Assembly: GCA_025963385.1 (NCBI GenBank)
Contig: JAOPUT010000292.1
Span: forward strand, 1 to 37,794
Direction of reading: 5' to 3'
Length of the DNA: 37,794 bases
DNA from: Mycobacterium sp.
GTDB taxonomy: Bacteria > Actinomycetota > Actinomycetes > Mycobacteriales > Mycobacteriaceae
Shown: positions 30,514 through 37,794 of the stretch, one piece after another
Numbering within the stretch: position 1 is the first letter of the stretch
Layout of the letters: each line of letters starts with the position of its first letter
Notes under the pieces: model-generated
The model's input: only the letters and a program-made list of their open reading frames with translations
What the model was told of the DNA's origin: nothing
The model's database searches: none
Program-made: the position numbers and the translations under genes

Positions 30514-31545
30514 CTAACCCCGCAGCGGCGCGAACGCGAACTCCCTCAGTCCGTCGGCCGGGTCGATCGCCGCACGGAACCCGAGCACCTCGGCGGCAGC
30601 GGCGGGATCGGCGACGATGTGGCGGACGTCGCCACTGCGGTACTGCCCGGTGACGACCGGCGGCTGCCCGTCGCGGGCGGCGCAGATCCTGGACGCCACG
30701 TCCATGATCGAGATGGGCCGGCCCGAGCAGACGTTGAACGCCGCGAAGCCTGACGTGTCCGCCTCGACGGCCGCGGCGTTGACGGCTGCCACGTCGTCGA
30801 CGTGGACGAAGTCCCGCATCTGACCACCGTCCTCGAAAACCCTTGGTGGATCTCCCCTTTCGATGGCCGACCGGAAGATCGCGGCGACGCCCGAGTACGG
30901 GGTGTCGCGTGGCATCATCGGCCCGTAGACGTTGTGGTACCGCAGCGCGACCACGGAGCCGCCCGTCGCCTCCGCCCATGCCAGCGCGTAGTGCTCCTGG
31001 GCCGTCTTGCTCGCCGCGTAGAGACTGCGCGGCCGCAGCGGGGCGCCCTCCCCCACCAGGCGCCAGTTCAGCTCCTCGCCGCCGATCGGGCAGCGGTGCT
31101 CGAAGACGCCCGCGTCCAGATCCGCCACCGTGCGGGGCAGCGGATCGACCGGACCGTGGACGGGACAGTCGTAGCCGCCTTGGCCGTACACCACCATGGA
31201 CGACGCCAGCACCAGCCGGGTACAGCCCGCGGCGAACATCTCGGCGAGCAGCACCGTCGTCCCATAGTCGTTGTGACTGCCGTAGTTCGGCGCATCCGAG
31301 GCGTCGACGCCCGCCCCCACGACGGCGGCCTGGTGGCAGACGACGTCGACTCCCGGCAGCAGCGACGCGATGCCGGACGCATCGCGCACGTCGACCTCGA
31401 GCACCCCGTCGGGTGGCGTCACCGCGTCGCCGTGCGCAGCGGTCAGCATCGCATCGACCGCGACGACCTCGTGGCCCCTCGCGGTCAGCGCCGCGCACAC
31501 CCTCGAGCCGATGAAGCCCGCCGCCCCGGTGACGAGGACCTTCAC
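30514..31545 (-). CDS. NAD-dependent epimerase/dehydratase (extended SDR, Rv0536/GalE3-like)
   Basis: The 343-aa protein has the extended-SDR signature. GxxGxxG at 7-13 (VLVTGAAGFIGSRV) binds NAD, ASSMVVYG carries the catalytic Ser, and Tyr176/Lys180 in SLYAASKTAQEHY form the catalytic pair. The substrate region (ALRYHNVYGPMMPRDTPYSG) and DFVHVDDVAAVNAAAVEA are typical of UDP-sugar epimerases or related enzymes. Rv0536 is annotated galE3 in M. tuberculosis (from memory). The GTG at 31545 overlaps the phosphorylase stop by 4 bases (GTGA), so the two form an operon. The exact sugar is not predicted. Confidence 0.9.
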   Translation of the reverse strand: MKVLVTGAAGFIGSRVCAALTARGHEVVAVDAMLTAAHGDAVTPPDGVLEVDVRDASGIASLLPGVDVVCHQAAVVGAGVDASDAPNYGSHNDYGTTVLLAEMFAAGCTRLVLASSMVVYGQGGYDCPVHGPVDPLPRTVADLDAGVFEHRCPIGGEELNWRLVGEGAPLRPRSLYAASKTAQEHYALAWAEATGGSVVALRYHNVYGPMMPRDTPYSGVAAIFRSAIERGDPPRVFEDGGQMRDFVHVDDVAAVNAAAVEADTSGFAAFNVCSGRPISIMDVASRICAARDGQPPVVTGQYRSGDVRHIVADPAAAAEVLGFRAAIDPADGLREFAFAPLRG

Positions 31546-32318
31546 GGCAGCTCGATCGGCAGCGTGACGCCCTCGTGGGGGAGGCAGTGCGTACAGGTGC
31601 GCTCGGCCGCCACGCCGTCGATGGCCTCGTGCACCAGCTTCTTGAACGGCACCAGGTTCCTCTCGAACTCCGCGAAGACGTCGACCGCTCTGACACCGGC
31701 GCCCGACTCGATACCCGCGTCCAGGTCGGTCACCAAAGCGATTGCGGCATAACACATCTCGAGCTCGCGGGCCAGCACCGCCTCCGGATATCCGGTCATG
31801 TTGACCAGCGTGAACCCCTGCGACGCGAACCACCCACTCTCCGCACGCGTCGAGAAGCGCGGACCCTGAATGACGACCATCGTCCCGCCGTCGATGACGC
31901 CGGGTAGGTCGGTCACGTTGGCGCGCAGCGTCGGGCAGTACGGATCGGCGAACCCGACGTGGATGCCACCGGTGTCGAAGTACGTGTCCGCGCGGGAGCT
32001 GGTCCGGTCGACGAGCTGATCGGGCACCACCATCGAACCGGGGCCGAGGTCGGCAGTCAGGCTGCCCACGGCGCAGGGCGCGAAGATCCGCCGCACGCCG
32101 AGCGCACGCAGTGCCCACATGTTCGCGCGGTACGGCACCGTGTGCGGCGAGTACTCGTGGCTGGCACCGTGCCGCGGCAGGAACGCGACCTCGTGCCCGC
32201 CGACCGTGCCGACGGTGATGGCTCCGCTCGGTGCCCCGTACGGGGTGTCGACGTTGATGCTGCGCGCATCGGATCCGAAGAACGTATAGAAGCCACTGCC
32301 ACCAATCACTGCGAGCAT
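31542..32318 (-). CDS. S-methyl-5'-thioadenosine phosphorylase / purine nucleoside phosphorylase-II family
   Basis: The 258-aa enzyme has the phosphate-binding GGSGFY (6-11), LPRHGASHEYSPHTVPYRAN, GPRFSTRAESGWFASQGF and the purine/methylthioribose-binding NMTGYPEAVLARELEMCYAA followed by VTDLDAG. MTAP splits methylthioadenosine to adenine and methylthioribose-1-phosphate in methionine salvage. The NMTGYPE motif supports MTA over other nucleosides; Met/Tyr/Pro differences could still broaden specificity. ATG at 32318 is the start, with a weak ribosome-binding site. It heads an operon with the epimerase (4-base overlap) and is divergent from the DUF1345 gene. Related M. tuberculosis gene is Rv0535 (pnp). 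Confidence 0.92.
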   Translation of the reverse strand: MLAVIGGSGFYTFFGSDARSINVDTPYGAPSGAITVGTVGGHEVAFLPRHGASHEYSPHTVPYRANMWALRALGVRRIFAPCAVGSLTADLGPGSMVVPDQLVDRTSSRADTYFDTGGIHVGFADPYCPTLRANVTDLPGVIDGGTMVVIQGPRFSTRAESGWFASQGFTLVNMTGYPEAVLARELEMCYAAIALVTDLDAGIESGAGVRAVDVFAEFERNLVPFKKLVHEAIDGVAAERTCTHCLPHEGVTLPIELP

Positions 32319-32381
32319 CAGCCCATTGTCGGGTATGCCTTCTGGCGCGCGTTCACAGCGTGCTGTGCTTGACTCGCCGCG

Positions 32382-33032
32382 ATGGGACTTCCAGATGCTC
32401 CGATCGGTCTGCGCATAGCGGTAGCCACGCCGCTCGGGGTGGCCGCGGCCGTCGCCGTGGGGGTGACCGTCGGATGGCCGTACGCGCCGGCGGCGGGATG
32501 GATCGTCGCGGCAGTCGTGTACCTCGCGTGGACGTGGCTGATCGTCGGCTCGCTCGACGCGGCGGGCACTCGGAAGCACGCCACCAGGTACCGCGACGAC
32601 GACTCCACCCCGTGGATCCTCGACGTCACCGTCCTCCTCGCCAGCGTCGCAAGCCTCGGCGGGGTGGGCTACCTCCTGGTGGCCGGATCGGTCGGCGACG
32701 TCAGCGCGGCCGTCGTCGGCGTGTTGAGCGTGGTGGCGGCCTGGGTCGCCGTGCACACCGTCTACATGCTGCGGTACGCCCGGCTGTACTACGGCGGAGA
32801 CGACGAGGGCGGCATCGACTTCAACGCCGAGGGCTACCAGCCCGACTACGGGGACTTCGCGTATCTGGCGTTCACGCTCGGCATGACCTACCAGGTGTCG
32901 GACACCGACCTCACCGCCCGCTCCGTCCGGATGGTGGCAATGCGGCACGGCTTGCTGTCCTTCCTGTTCGGCGCGATCATTCTGGCGATCACCATCAACC
33001 TGGTGGCCAGCCTGCTCGCCGTCAGCCATTGA
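32382..33032 (+). CDS. DUF1345 membrane protein
   Basis: The 216-aa protein has about five hydrophobic helices and the DUF1345 landmarks: [20 protein letters not shown] (about 52-71), [20 protein letters not shown] (about 116-135), and [19 protein letters not shown], followed by [16 protein letters not shown]. The function is unknown. The ATG at 32382 lies 63 bp from the divergent phosphorylase start. menA follows after 16 bp, so DUF1345 may be cotranscribed with it. Confidence 0.9.
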   Translation: MGLPDAPIGLRIAVATPLGVAAAVAVGVTVGWPYAPAAGWIVAAVVYLAWTWLIVGSLDAAGTRKHATRYRDDDSTPWILDVTVLLASVASLGGVGYLLVAGSVGDVSAAVVGVLSVVAAWVAVHTVYMLRYARLYYGGDDEGGIDFNAEGYQPDYGDFAYLAFTLGMTYQVSDTDLTARSVRMVAMRHGLLSFLFGAIILAITINLVASLLAVSH

Positions 33033-33048
33033 GCCGCCCCGTGCGACG

Positions 33049-33927
33049 ATGACCGGCGTGGCAAGTTTCGCGCAGTGGGTCGAGGGCGCACGTCCCCGCA
33101 CGTTGCCCAACGCCGTCGCCCCGGTGATCGCGGGCACGGGAGCAGCGGCGTGGCTCGGTGACGCCGTGTGGTGGAAGGCGCTTCTCGCGTTGATCGTGTC
33201 GCTGGCCCTGATCGTCGGCGTCAACTACGCCAACGACTACTCGGACGGCATCCGCGGTACCGACGACGTGCGCGCAGGCCCGCTGCGCCTGGTCGGGTCC
33301 AGGCTCGCGTCCCCCCGCGCCGTCGCCACCGCCGCTGCCGTCAGCCTCGGGGTCGGTGCCGCGGCGGGTCTGGCGCTGGCGATCGTCAGCCAGCCGTGGC
33401 TCATCGCGGTGGGCGCGGCGTGCATCGCGGGCGCGTGGCTGTACACCGGCGGCTCGAAGCCCTACGGATACATCGGGCTCGGCGAGGTCGCCGTCTTCGT
33501 GTTCTTCGGCCTCGTCGCCGTCCTCGGGACGCAGTACACCCAAGCGCTGCGGGTCGACTGGGTTGGTGCTGCGCTCGCCGTCGCGACGGGCGCGCTGTCG
33601 TCAGCGGTGCTGGTGGCCAACAACCTTCGCGACATTCCGACCGACAAGGAATCCGGCAAGATCACGCTGGCGGTGCGTCTGGGTGACGCGCGGACCCGGA
33701 TCCTGTTCCAGGCGTTGGTCGCACTGGCGTTCGTGCTCACGCTGGTCCTGATGCTCGCCACGCCGTGGTGCGCCGTCGGCCTGGTGGCGTTGCCCCTCGC
33801 GGTGCGGGCCGCTGCGCCGGTGCGTTCCGGCCGTGGCGGCAAGGACCTGATCCCCGTGCTGCGCGACACCGGGCTGACGATGCTCGTGTGGTCGATCGCA
33901 GTCGCGGCCGCGCTCGCCATCGCCTAG
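33049..33927 (+). CDS. menA: 1,4-dihydroxy-2-naphthoate polyprenyltransferase (MenA)
   Basis: The 292-aa UbiA-family prenyltransferase attaches an isoprenoid tail to 1,4-dihydroxy-2-naphthoate, giving demethylmenaquinone in the membrane. The two Asp-rich metal sites are [15 protein letters not shown] (about 63-77) and [14 protein letters not shown], separated by several of the about nine helices. [15 protein letters not shown] and [10 protein letters not shown] are also characteristic. Start is the ATG at 33049; a GTG at 33058 would remove three residues. With menB and menE it gives three steps of the menaquinone pathway in this window. Confidence 0.95.
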   Translation: MTGVASFAQWVEGARPRTLPNAVAPVIAGTGAAAWLGDAVWWKALLALIVSLALIVGVNYANDYSDGIRGTDDVRAGPLRLVGSRLASPRAVATAAAVSLGVGAAAGLALAIVSQPWLIAVGAACIAGAWLYTGGSKPYGYIGLGEVAVFVFFGLVAVLGTQYTQALRVDWVGAALAVATGALSSAVLVANNLRDIPTDKESGKITLAVRLGDARTRILFQALVALAFVLTLVLMLATPWCAVGLVALPLAVRAAAPVRSGRGGKDLIPVLRDTGLTMLVWSIAVAAALAIA

Positions 33928-33952
33928 CTCGCGACAGTGGCATCCTGACGGA

Positions 33953-34609
33953 GTGGGCATCGTATTTCGGTTGGCGGAGCTTCTGCTGATGCTGATGCCC
34001 GTGGCAGGCGTGGTGATCGCCGGGCTCAGCATCTGGCGGCGGGTGCAGGGGCCGCGGGACGCGCCGTCCGGCGGTGGCCACGAAGACCTTCCGTCCGGGC
34101 CGACCAATCCGGCCGCCGTGTGGCGACTCATCACACGCACCATCGAGCAACACGCACGCACCGACACCCGCTGGATGGAGTACGAGCTCGACGCCGACAA
34201 GCTGCTGGACTTCCCGTTGATGACCGACATGCGGGCACCGCTGACGACGGCGTTCCACAAGGCCAAGCTGCGCGCGGACCTGCTGCGCCCGGCGAAGGCC
34301 GAGGATCTGGTCGACGACCGCGAATCGGCGGCGCAGTACCTCGCTGCCGTCGAGGACTACACCATGGCGTTCGACGCGGCCGAGGCCGAGGCGATCCGAC
34401 GGCGCCGCAGCGACTTCTCCCCGGAACATCAGCAGCGGATCGCCCGCGCCCGCAGCCTGTTGAGCGTGGCCTCCGACGACGGCGCCACTCGGCACGAACG
34501 CGAGCAGGCCTACGCGCTGGCGTCCAAGGAACTCGACGGCATCGTGGTGCTGCCGTCGACGACGCGGCTGGGCATCGAGCGCGGCATCGCCGGACAGCTC
34601 GACGGCTGA
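33953..34609 (+). CDS. Hypothetical protein with N-terminal membrane anchor
   Basis: The 218-aa protein begins with one hydrophobic helix (about 5-28), followed by a Pro/Gly-rich linker and a long helical, charged region (about 50-205). Motifs include ITRTIEQHARTDTRWMEYEL, FHKAKLRADLLRPAKAEDLV and SDFSPEHQQRIARARSLLS. I do not recognise the family. The GTG at 33953 has a GACGGA site upstream. It is 25 bp behind menA and possibly cotranscribed, and could be a regulator or accessory of a membrane process. fabH, which I recall here in M. tuberculosis, is missing. Confidence 0.75.
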   Translation: MGIVFRLAELLLMLMPVAGVVIAGLSIWRRVQGPRDAPSGGGHEDLPSGPTNPAAVWRLITRTIEQHARTDTRWMEYELDADKLLDFPLMTDMRAPLTTAFHKAKLRADLLRPAKAEDLVDDRESAAQYLAAVEDYTMAFDAAEAEAIRRRRSDFSPEHQQRIARARSLLSVASDDGATRHEREQAYALASKELDGIVVLPSTTRLGIERGIAGQLDG

Positions 34610-35004
34610 AGTTCGTCTCAGTCGGGCAGCGCGTCGTCCCCAACCCAGATCCAGCGCAGCAGCAAACTCTCAAGGACGTGCTGGTGAGCTCACCGGCCAG
34701 CGTCGCGACCCGAGTTCCGTTGGGTAGCGCGACGCGACCAGTCCGAGCAAGGCCGAGCCGCTTGCCCCCACCGACACCGGTCCGACGGACGCGCCGACGA
34801 GTTCGCCTAGGCCTCCCGCCCGAGACGCACCGATCCGTCGCACGAGGGCACGACCCTGCTGCCTGCTCGCCACCCTCCGATCCGGGCGTTCACACCGTCG
34901 ATCAGGAAGTGAGCGGCAGCCCGTAGGTCGGCGAGTCGAGAAACCCTGCGGCGCCGACGAACTCCACCCCGAAGGCGATCCGCGGCGCGATCGTCACGAA
35001 CTCG
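34610..35004. other. 395-bp intergenic region with a coding-like fragment
   Basis: No complete gene was supported. On the minus strand, codons from 34994 to a TGA at 34902 have about 90% G or C at the third position and read like protein: VTIAPRIAFGVEFVGA, then FLDSPTYGLPLTS. The frame continues upstream out of frame with the DUF4229 gene to a GTG at 35060. It may be the 3' remnant of a lost gene. The rest, 34610-34901, shows nothing convincing. Confidence 0.5.
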
Positions 35005-35286
35005 TCACTTGGCCGGTGGCTCGTCGCCTCGCAGGCGGGCGCGAAGCTGATCGCGGTCACGGCGCCGACGCTGGTCGAAGATGGCCATGCTGGCGGTGGC
35101 CCGGTTGCGCAGCGGCGCGAACACCCAAATGCCCAGCGGAAGGGCGAGCACGATCGCGAAGAGCACCGGTATCACGATCGGGAACTCGTGGATGCCGAGC
35201 AGGTTGCCGCCGAAGTAGATGGCCACGGCGAGCACCACGACCAGCAGGACGCGAGCAATCGCGTAGATCAGGACGTCGACCACCAT
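35005..35286 (-). CDS. DUF4229 small membrane protein
   Basis: The 93-aa protein has two hydrophobic helices: VVDVLIYAIARVLLVVVLAV (2-21) and the block VIPVLFAIVLALPLGIWVFA, followed by PLRNRATASMAIFDQRRRRD and the basic tail ending GDEPPAK. This layout is typical of actinobacterial DUF4229. Function unknown. The ATG at 35286 is used; the longer open frame upstream is a shadow. It is divergent from the 53-aa membrane protein at 35386. Confidence 0.88.
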   Translation of the reverse strand: MVVDVLIYAIARVLLVVVLAVAIYFGGNLLGIHEFPIVIPVLFAIVLALPLGIWVFAPLRNRATASMAIFDQRRRRDRDQLRARLRGDEPPAK

Positions 35287-35361
35287 CCGCGAACCGGGCC
35301 GAGTGGTCTCTTCCCGGGCTGCTCCAGAACCAGGCACGGACCCGAGCCTACCGACGGCGCG

Positions 35362-35380
35362 TATATTTACTACAAGGAGG
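35362..35380 (+). promoter_or_regulatory. -10 box and perfect Shine-Dalgarno of the 53-aa gene
   Basis: TATATT at 35362-35367 is a strong -10 hexamer and AAGGAGG at 35374-35380 is a perfect Shine-Dalgarno, 5 bases before the GTG. Transcription would start close to the Shine-Dalgarno, so the leader is very short. No clear -35 box is seen. Both elements are rare in such ideal form in a GC-rich genome. Confidence 0.65.
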
Positions 35381-35385
35381 TTTTT

Positions 35386-35547
35386 GTGCTGCAGTTCGTT
35401 CTCCTCGTCGTCATCTTGGCGGGACTCGCCTATGGGGCCTGGCGCCTGGTACGCGCGACCGCCAATCGGCCGAGAACCAGGACCATCGGACCGGATGACG
35501 ATCCCGAGTTCCTCAACCGGCTCAACCACGGCAAGGACCCCCGCTGA
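35386..35547 (+). CDS. 53-aa single-pass membrane protein
   Basis: The peptide begins LQFVLLVVILAGLAYGAWRL, one transmembrane helix at about 2-22, followed by a basic stretch VRATANRPRTRT and an acidic cytosolic tail ending DPEFLNRLNHGKDPR. It has an ideal Shine-Dalgarno and -10 (35362-35380), so strong expression is expected. It lies between DUF4229 (divergent) and the ParA-like gene (convergent, 5 bp). I do not recognise the family. It could be an accessory of the cytochrome c system or an independent stress peptide. Confidence 0.85.
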   Translation: MLQFVLLVVILAGLAYGAWRLVRATANRPRTRTIGPDDDPEFLNRLNHGKDPR

Positions 35548-35552
35548 CCTTG

Positions 35553-36677
35553 CTAGTGCGTGCCGGGGAATCCGCTTGCCACCACGGCGGCCAACTCCGT
35601 CAAGGCGTCGCGCGTCTCCGGCTTCAGCCGTTCGAGGCTGATCTCCGCGCCCTCCTCGAGGTGCGGGTCGAACGGCACCTGCAACACCGCCTTGCACCGC
35701 CTGGAGAAGTGGTCGACGACCTTGTTCTGATCGACGCGTGAGCCGCCGCGTCCCGATGGCGGTCGCACCGCGTTGATCACGGCGATCGAGTTCGTCACCA
35801 AGCTCTGATAGCCGTGCGCGTCGAGCCAATCCAACGTCGCGGACGCACTGCGCGCACCGTCGACCGACCCGGAACTGACGACGATCAACACGTCGGCGTT
35901 GTTCAGCACGGCCGACATCGCCGAGTGCAGCATGCCCGTCCCGCAGTCGGTGAGCACCAGACTGTAGAAGCGCTCGAGCACCTCCAGCGTCCGCTTGTAG
36001 TCGTCGCTGCTGAATGCCTCCGAGACGGCCGGATCACTCTCTGAGGCAAGCACTTCCAGACGGCTCGGACCCTGCGACGTGTAATGGCGGACGTCGCTGT
36101 AGCTGCTGATCCCCTCGGCGTCGCGCAACAGGTGCCGCACCGTCGACGGCGTCTCGAGAGGCACCTTCTGGCTCAGTGTGCCGCGGTCGGGGTTGGCATC
36201 GACGGCAATGACGCGATCCCCCCTGGTCGACGCGAACGTGGCTCCGAGGGTCGCGGTGATCGTCGTCTTGCCGACCCCGCCCTTGAGAGACAGCAGCGCG
36301 ATGCGGTAGCACTCGCGAAGCGGCCTGGTGGCCTGCGCGGTGAGTTCCTTGCGGCGCATGGCCTTGCGTCCCTCGCCGAGGTTCACCAACGTGAACGAAC
36401 CGAGGTAGAGCCAGCGACGCCAGCCCGCGCTCGGCTTCTTCTTGGGCTGGCCGAGCAGCGCGACGGTCGACAGGTCCAGGTACGGCGGTTGCGCCTCGGG
36501 CTGTGCCGGTTCCGGCGTCGGCGTCGGCGTCGGCAGCTCGACGACGGGGATGCCGTGCGGCGGCGTCGGCGCCGTCCACTCCGGCGGGATGGCCTGGGAT
36601 GGGTCGCTGAACCGCTGCTGCGATCGGAAACCCGGTTGTTGCTCGGAATAACGGGCAGAGGTGCCTCGAGAATCCAA
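35553..36677 (-). CDS. MinD/ParA-like ATPase, EspI/Rv0530-like
   Basis: The 374-aa protein has a Pro-rich N-terminal third (about 20-70, with PTPTPTPEPAQP), then a linker (LYLGSFTLVNLGEGRKAMRR), then the deviant Walker A KGGVGKTT (132-139), the switch AVDANPDRGTLSQKVPLE and the strand VLTDCGTGMLHSAMSAVLNN. The combination recalls the EspI/MinD-like ATPases associated with ESX secretion. Here it is in the cytochrome c assembly operon, 2 bp after ccsA. The start is TTG at 36677, with AGGGGTGGG about 6 bases upstream. It probably positions or regulates a membrane machine; the partner is unknown. Confidence 0.88.
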   Translation of the reverse strand: MDSRGTSARYSEQQPGFRSQQRFSDPSQAIPPEWTAPTPPHGIPVVELPTPTPTPEPAQPEAQPPYLDLSTVALLGQPKKKPSAGWRRWLYLGSFTLVNLGEGRKAMRRKELTAQATRPLRECYRIALLSLKGGVGKTTITATLGATFASTRGDRVIAVDANPDRGTLSQKVPLETPSTVRHLLRDAEGISSYSDVRHYTSQGPSRLEVLASESDPAVSEAFSSDDYKRTLEVLERFYSLVLTDCGTGMLHSAMSAVLNNADVLIVVSSGSVDGARSASATLDWLDAHGYQSLVTNSIAVINAVRPPSGRGGSRVDQNKVVDHFSRRCKAVLQVPFDPHLEEGAEISLERLKPETRDALTELAAVVASGFPGTH

Positions 36678-36679
36678 TC

Positions 36680-37654
36680 TCAGCCCACCCCTGCGTAGGA
36701 GTGCAGCCCGGTCACGACCAGGTTGATGAAGAACAGGTTGAATACCATCGCGACGAACCCGACGACGTTGATCCAGGCGGCCTTGCGGTCGCGCCAGCCC
36801 GCCGTCGAGCGGGCGTGCAGATAGGCGGCGTAGACGACCCACGCGATGAACGCGACCGTCTCCTTCGGGTCCCAGCCCCAGTAGCGGCCCCACGCCTCCT
36901 CGGCCCAGATGGCACCGAAGATGACGCCGAAGCCGAAGATCGGGAACGCGAAGATCGTCGTGCGGTAGGCGATCCGGTCCAGGGTCTGCCCGTCGGGCAG
37001 CCGCTGCACGATGGCGGCCAGCCTGCCGTCGCGGGCCGCCTCGCCCAGCGGCGACATCTTCAGCAGGAACAGCATGCTCGCCACGCCCGCGACCAGGAAC
37101 ACTCCCGAGCCGAGGCTGACCACCGACACGTGGATCGGCAACCAGTAGGACTGCAGGGCGGGCATCACCGGCGCGGCGTTGGAGTACAGCCACTTGCCCG
37201 AGACGGCCAGCAGGATCAGGACCGGAAGCAGGACGAACGCCCACAACGCGCGGTACTTGGGGCGGCGCAGGGTGATCGCCGCCGCGACGAGGCCGCAGAA
37301 GCACGTCAGGTTGATGAACTCGTACATGTTGCCCCACGGCACGCGTGAGGTCGCCAGACCGCGCAGCACGATGCAGACCAACAGCATGGCCGTACCGACG
37401 TACACCAGCGCCAGGCCCGCCCGACCGATCCGTTCGTCGACGAGACGCCTTGGGACCTCGACGACGACGCCCGGCCGTGCGCTGTCGGCGGCGACGGTGC
37501 CCGCTGACACCAGCTCACGGGCATCGGCCTTGCGGCTGCTGCTGTAGGCGAGTTCGACGGCGAGCAGGAGCAGGGCGATGACCAGCACCACGATCGTCGA
37601 CGTGAAGGCCAGATCCGAATAGCGGGCGAGGCCGATGTCGATGTGCGAATTCAC
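36680..37654 (-). CDS. ccsA: Cytochrome c biogenesis protein CcsA (ResC-type; also named CcsB in TIGR03144), WWD-domain heme handling
   Basis: The 324-aa polytopic membrane protein has the tryptophan-rich WWD motif AWGRYWGWDPKET (within about 245-262) and VPWGNMYEFINLTCFCGLVA. It carries conserved heme-binding His residues, one in QSYWLPIHVSVVSLGS and another in VYAAYLHARSTAG. System II cytochrome c synthases consist of this protein and ResB, which together export heme and attach it to CXXCH. Length equals the Rv0529 protein from memory. The GTG at 37654 overlaps the ResB stop by 4 bases (GTGA). The ParA-like gene follows after 2 bp. Confidence 0.94.
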   Translation of the reverse strand: MNSHIDIGLARYSDLAFTSTIVVLVIALLLLAVELAYSSSRKADARELVSAGTVAADSARPGVVVEVPRRLVDERIGRAGLALVYVGTAMLLVCIVLRGLATSRVPWGNMYEFINLTCFCGLVAAAITLRRPKYRALWAFVLLPVLILLAVSGKWLYSNAAPVMPALQSYWLPIHVSVVSLGSGVFLVAGVASMLFLLKMSPLGEAARDGRLAAIVQRLPDGQTLDRIAYRTTIFAFPIFGFGVIFGAIWAEEAWGRYWGWDPKETVAFIAWVVYAAYLHARSTAGWRDRKAAWINVVGFVAMVFNLFFINLVVTGLHSYAGVG

Positions 37655-37794
37655 GAGCGTTCTCTCCCGCCTTCTTCCGCCGAGGGCACCAACCGTGCGG
37701 TCAGCCTCTCGAACTCGTCGCCCCACCCGGAGTTGTCGGTGCGCGCGAGGCCGCCCAGCTCGACACTCACGGTACCCGGCGACGCTGGTGACAG
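37651..37794 (-). CDS. resB: ResB-family cytochrome c biogenesis protein, C-terminal end (partial at window end)
   Basis: The last 47 codons are visible, reading SVELGGLARTDNSGWGDEFE (the typical end of the periplasmic ResB domain) and ERLTARLVPSAEEGG before the stop at 37651-37653. ResB is the partner of CcsA in System II cytochrome c maturation. The start and most of the gene lie outside the window. The stop overlaps the ccsA GTG, confirming an operon. Confidence 0.85.
   Translation of the reverse strand: MSPASPGTVSVELGGLARTDNSGWGDEFERLTARLVPSAEEGGRERS

Noticed and set aside
30485..31696. Long open frame continuing upstream of the nitronate monooxygenase (784 aa in total)
   Set aside because: This part is the out-of-frame shadow of the epimerase gene; it is Arg/Gly-rich without domain content, and the conserved enzyme begins at 30484.
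31546..32118. Extended epimerase frame upstream of 31545
   Set aside because: It overlaps the phosphorylase in another frame; the Rossmann motif starts right at 31545.
34670..34873. Minus-strand frame of 67 codons
   Set aside because: Third-position GC is only moderate, no domain or ribosome-binding site is evident, and it lies in an otherwise non-coding stretch.
1..37794. Mobile elements, CRISPR, tRNA/rRNA
   Set aside because: I saw no transposase or integrase motif, no regularly spaced repeats, and no tRNA-like cloverleaf or rRNA sequence.

Overview
The window is a chromosomal segment of a high-GC actinobacterium, almost certainly a fast-growing mycobacterium (Mycolicibacterium-like). From memory, the gene content follows the M. 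tuberculosis Rv0528-Rv0551c neighbourhood: menB, an SDR, a VOC protein, pitA with two small companions, menE, an Rv0541c-like membrane protein, a DUF2064/glycosyltransferase pair, an epimerase, a methylthioadenosine phosphorylase, menA, a MinD/ParA-like ATPase and the cytochrome c assembly genes. No transposase, integrase, CRISPR array, tRNA or rRNA was recognised.

Layout. 1-4760: the 3' end of an acyl-CoA synthetase, a GntR/FadR regulator divergent from an MFS exporter, and an ECF sigma factor with a C-terminal extension that overlaps a HAD hydrolase. 4765-8368: a deazaflavin-type oxidoreductase, menB and an orphan fused alpha-beta E1 dehydrogenase. 8385-12521: a PucR regulator divergent from an alcohol dehydrogenase and an APC permease, a likely catabolic unit. 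12518-15480: an FMN/F420 split-barrel protein, a membrane protein overlapping a GNAT, an SDR and a VOC protein. 15481-17998: a minus-strand pitA / two-TM protein / DUF3349 block, bounded by a strong hairpin on one side and a second DUF3349 paralogue on the other. 17950-19765: menE, with no canonical start codon for its expected N-terminus, and a PPOX protein. 19785-22655: a probable SigF-type stress module holding a tiny membrane protein, an AI-2E-family permease and two stand-alone ANTAR proteins, each ANTAR gene with a GGTAT-N16/17-GGGTA promoter and structured leader. 22759-24067: an F420-type LLM oxidoreductase and a DUF302 protein. 24125-32318: a membrane protein, a tightly overlapping GT2 / DUF2064 / methyltransferase operon, a two-component system, a nitronate monooxygenase, and an epimerase overlapping an MTA phosphorylase. 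32382-34609: a DUF1345 protein, menA and an unknown membrane-anchored protein. 34610-35004: mostly non-coding with a coding-like fragment. 35005-37794: DUF4229, a 53-aa membrane peptide, a MinD/ParA-like ATPase, ccsA and the end of resB.

The biological theme is respiration: menB, menE and menA make menaquinone, ccsA/resB assemble c-type cytochromes, and four flavin/F420-type oxidoreductases lie nearby. The best candidates for something undescribed are the twin ANTAR genes with paired leader hairpins and SigF-like promoters, the apparently non-canonical start of menE, the inverted pitA block with duplicated DUF3349, and the glycosyltransferase / DUF2064 / methyltransferase / epimerase / phosphorylase neighbourhood.
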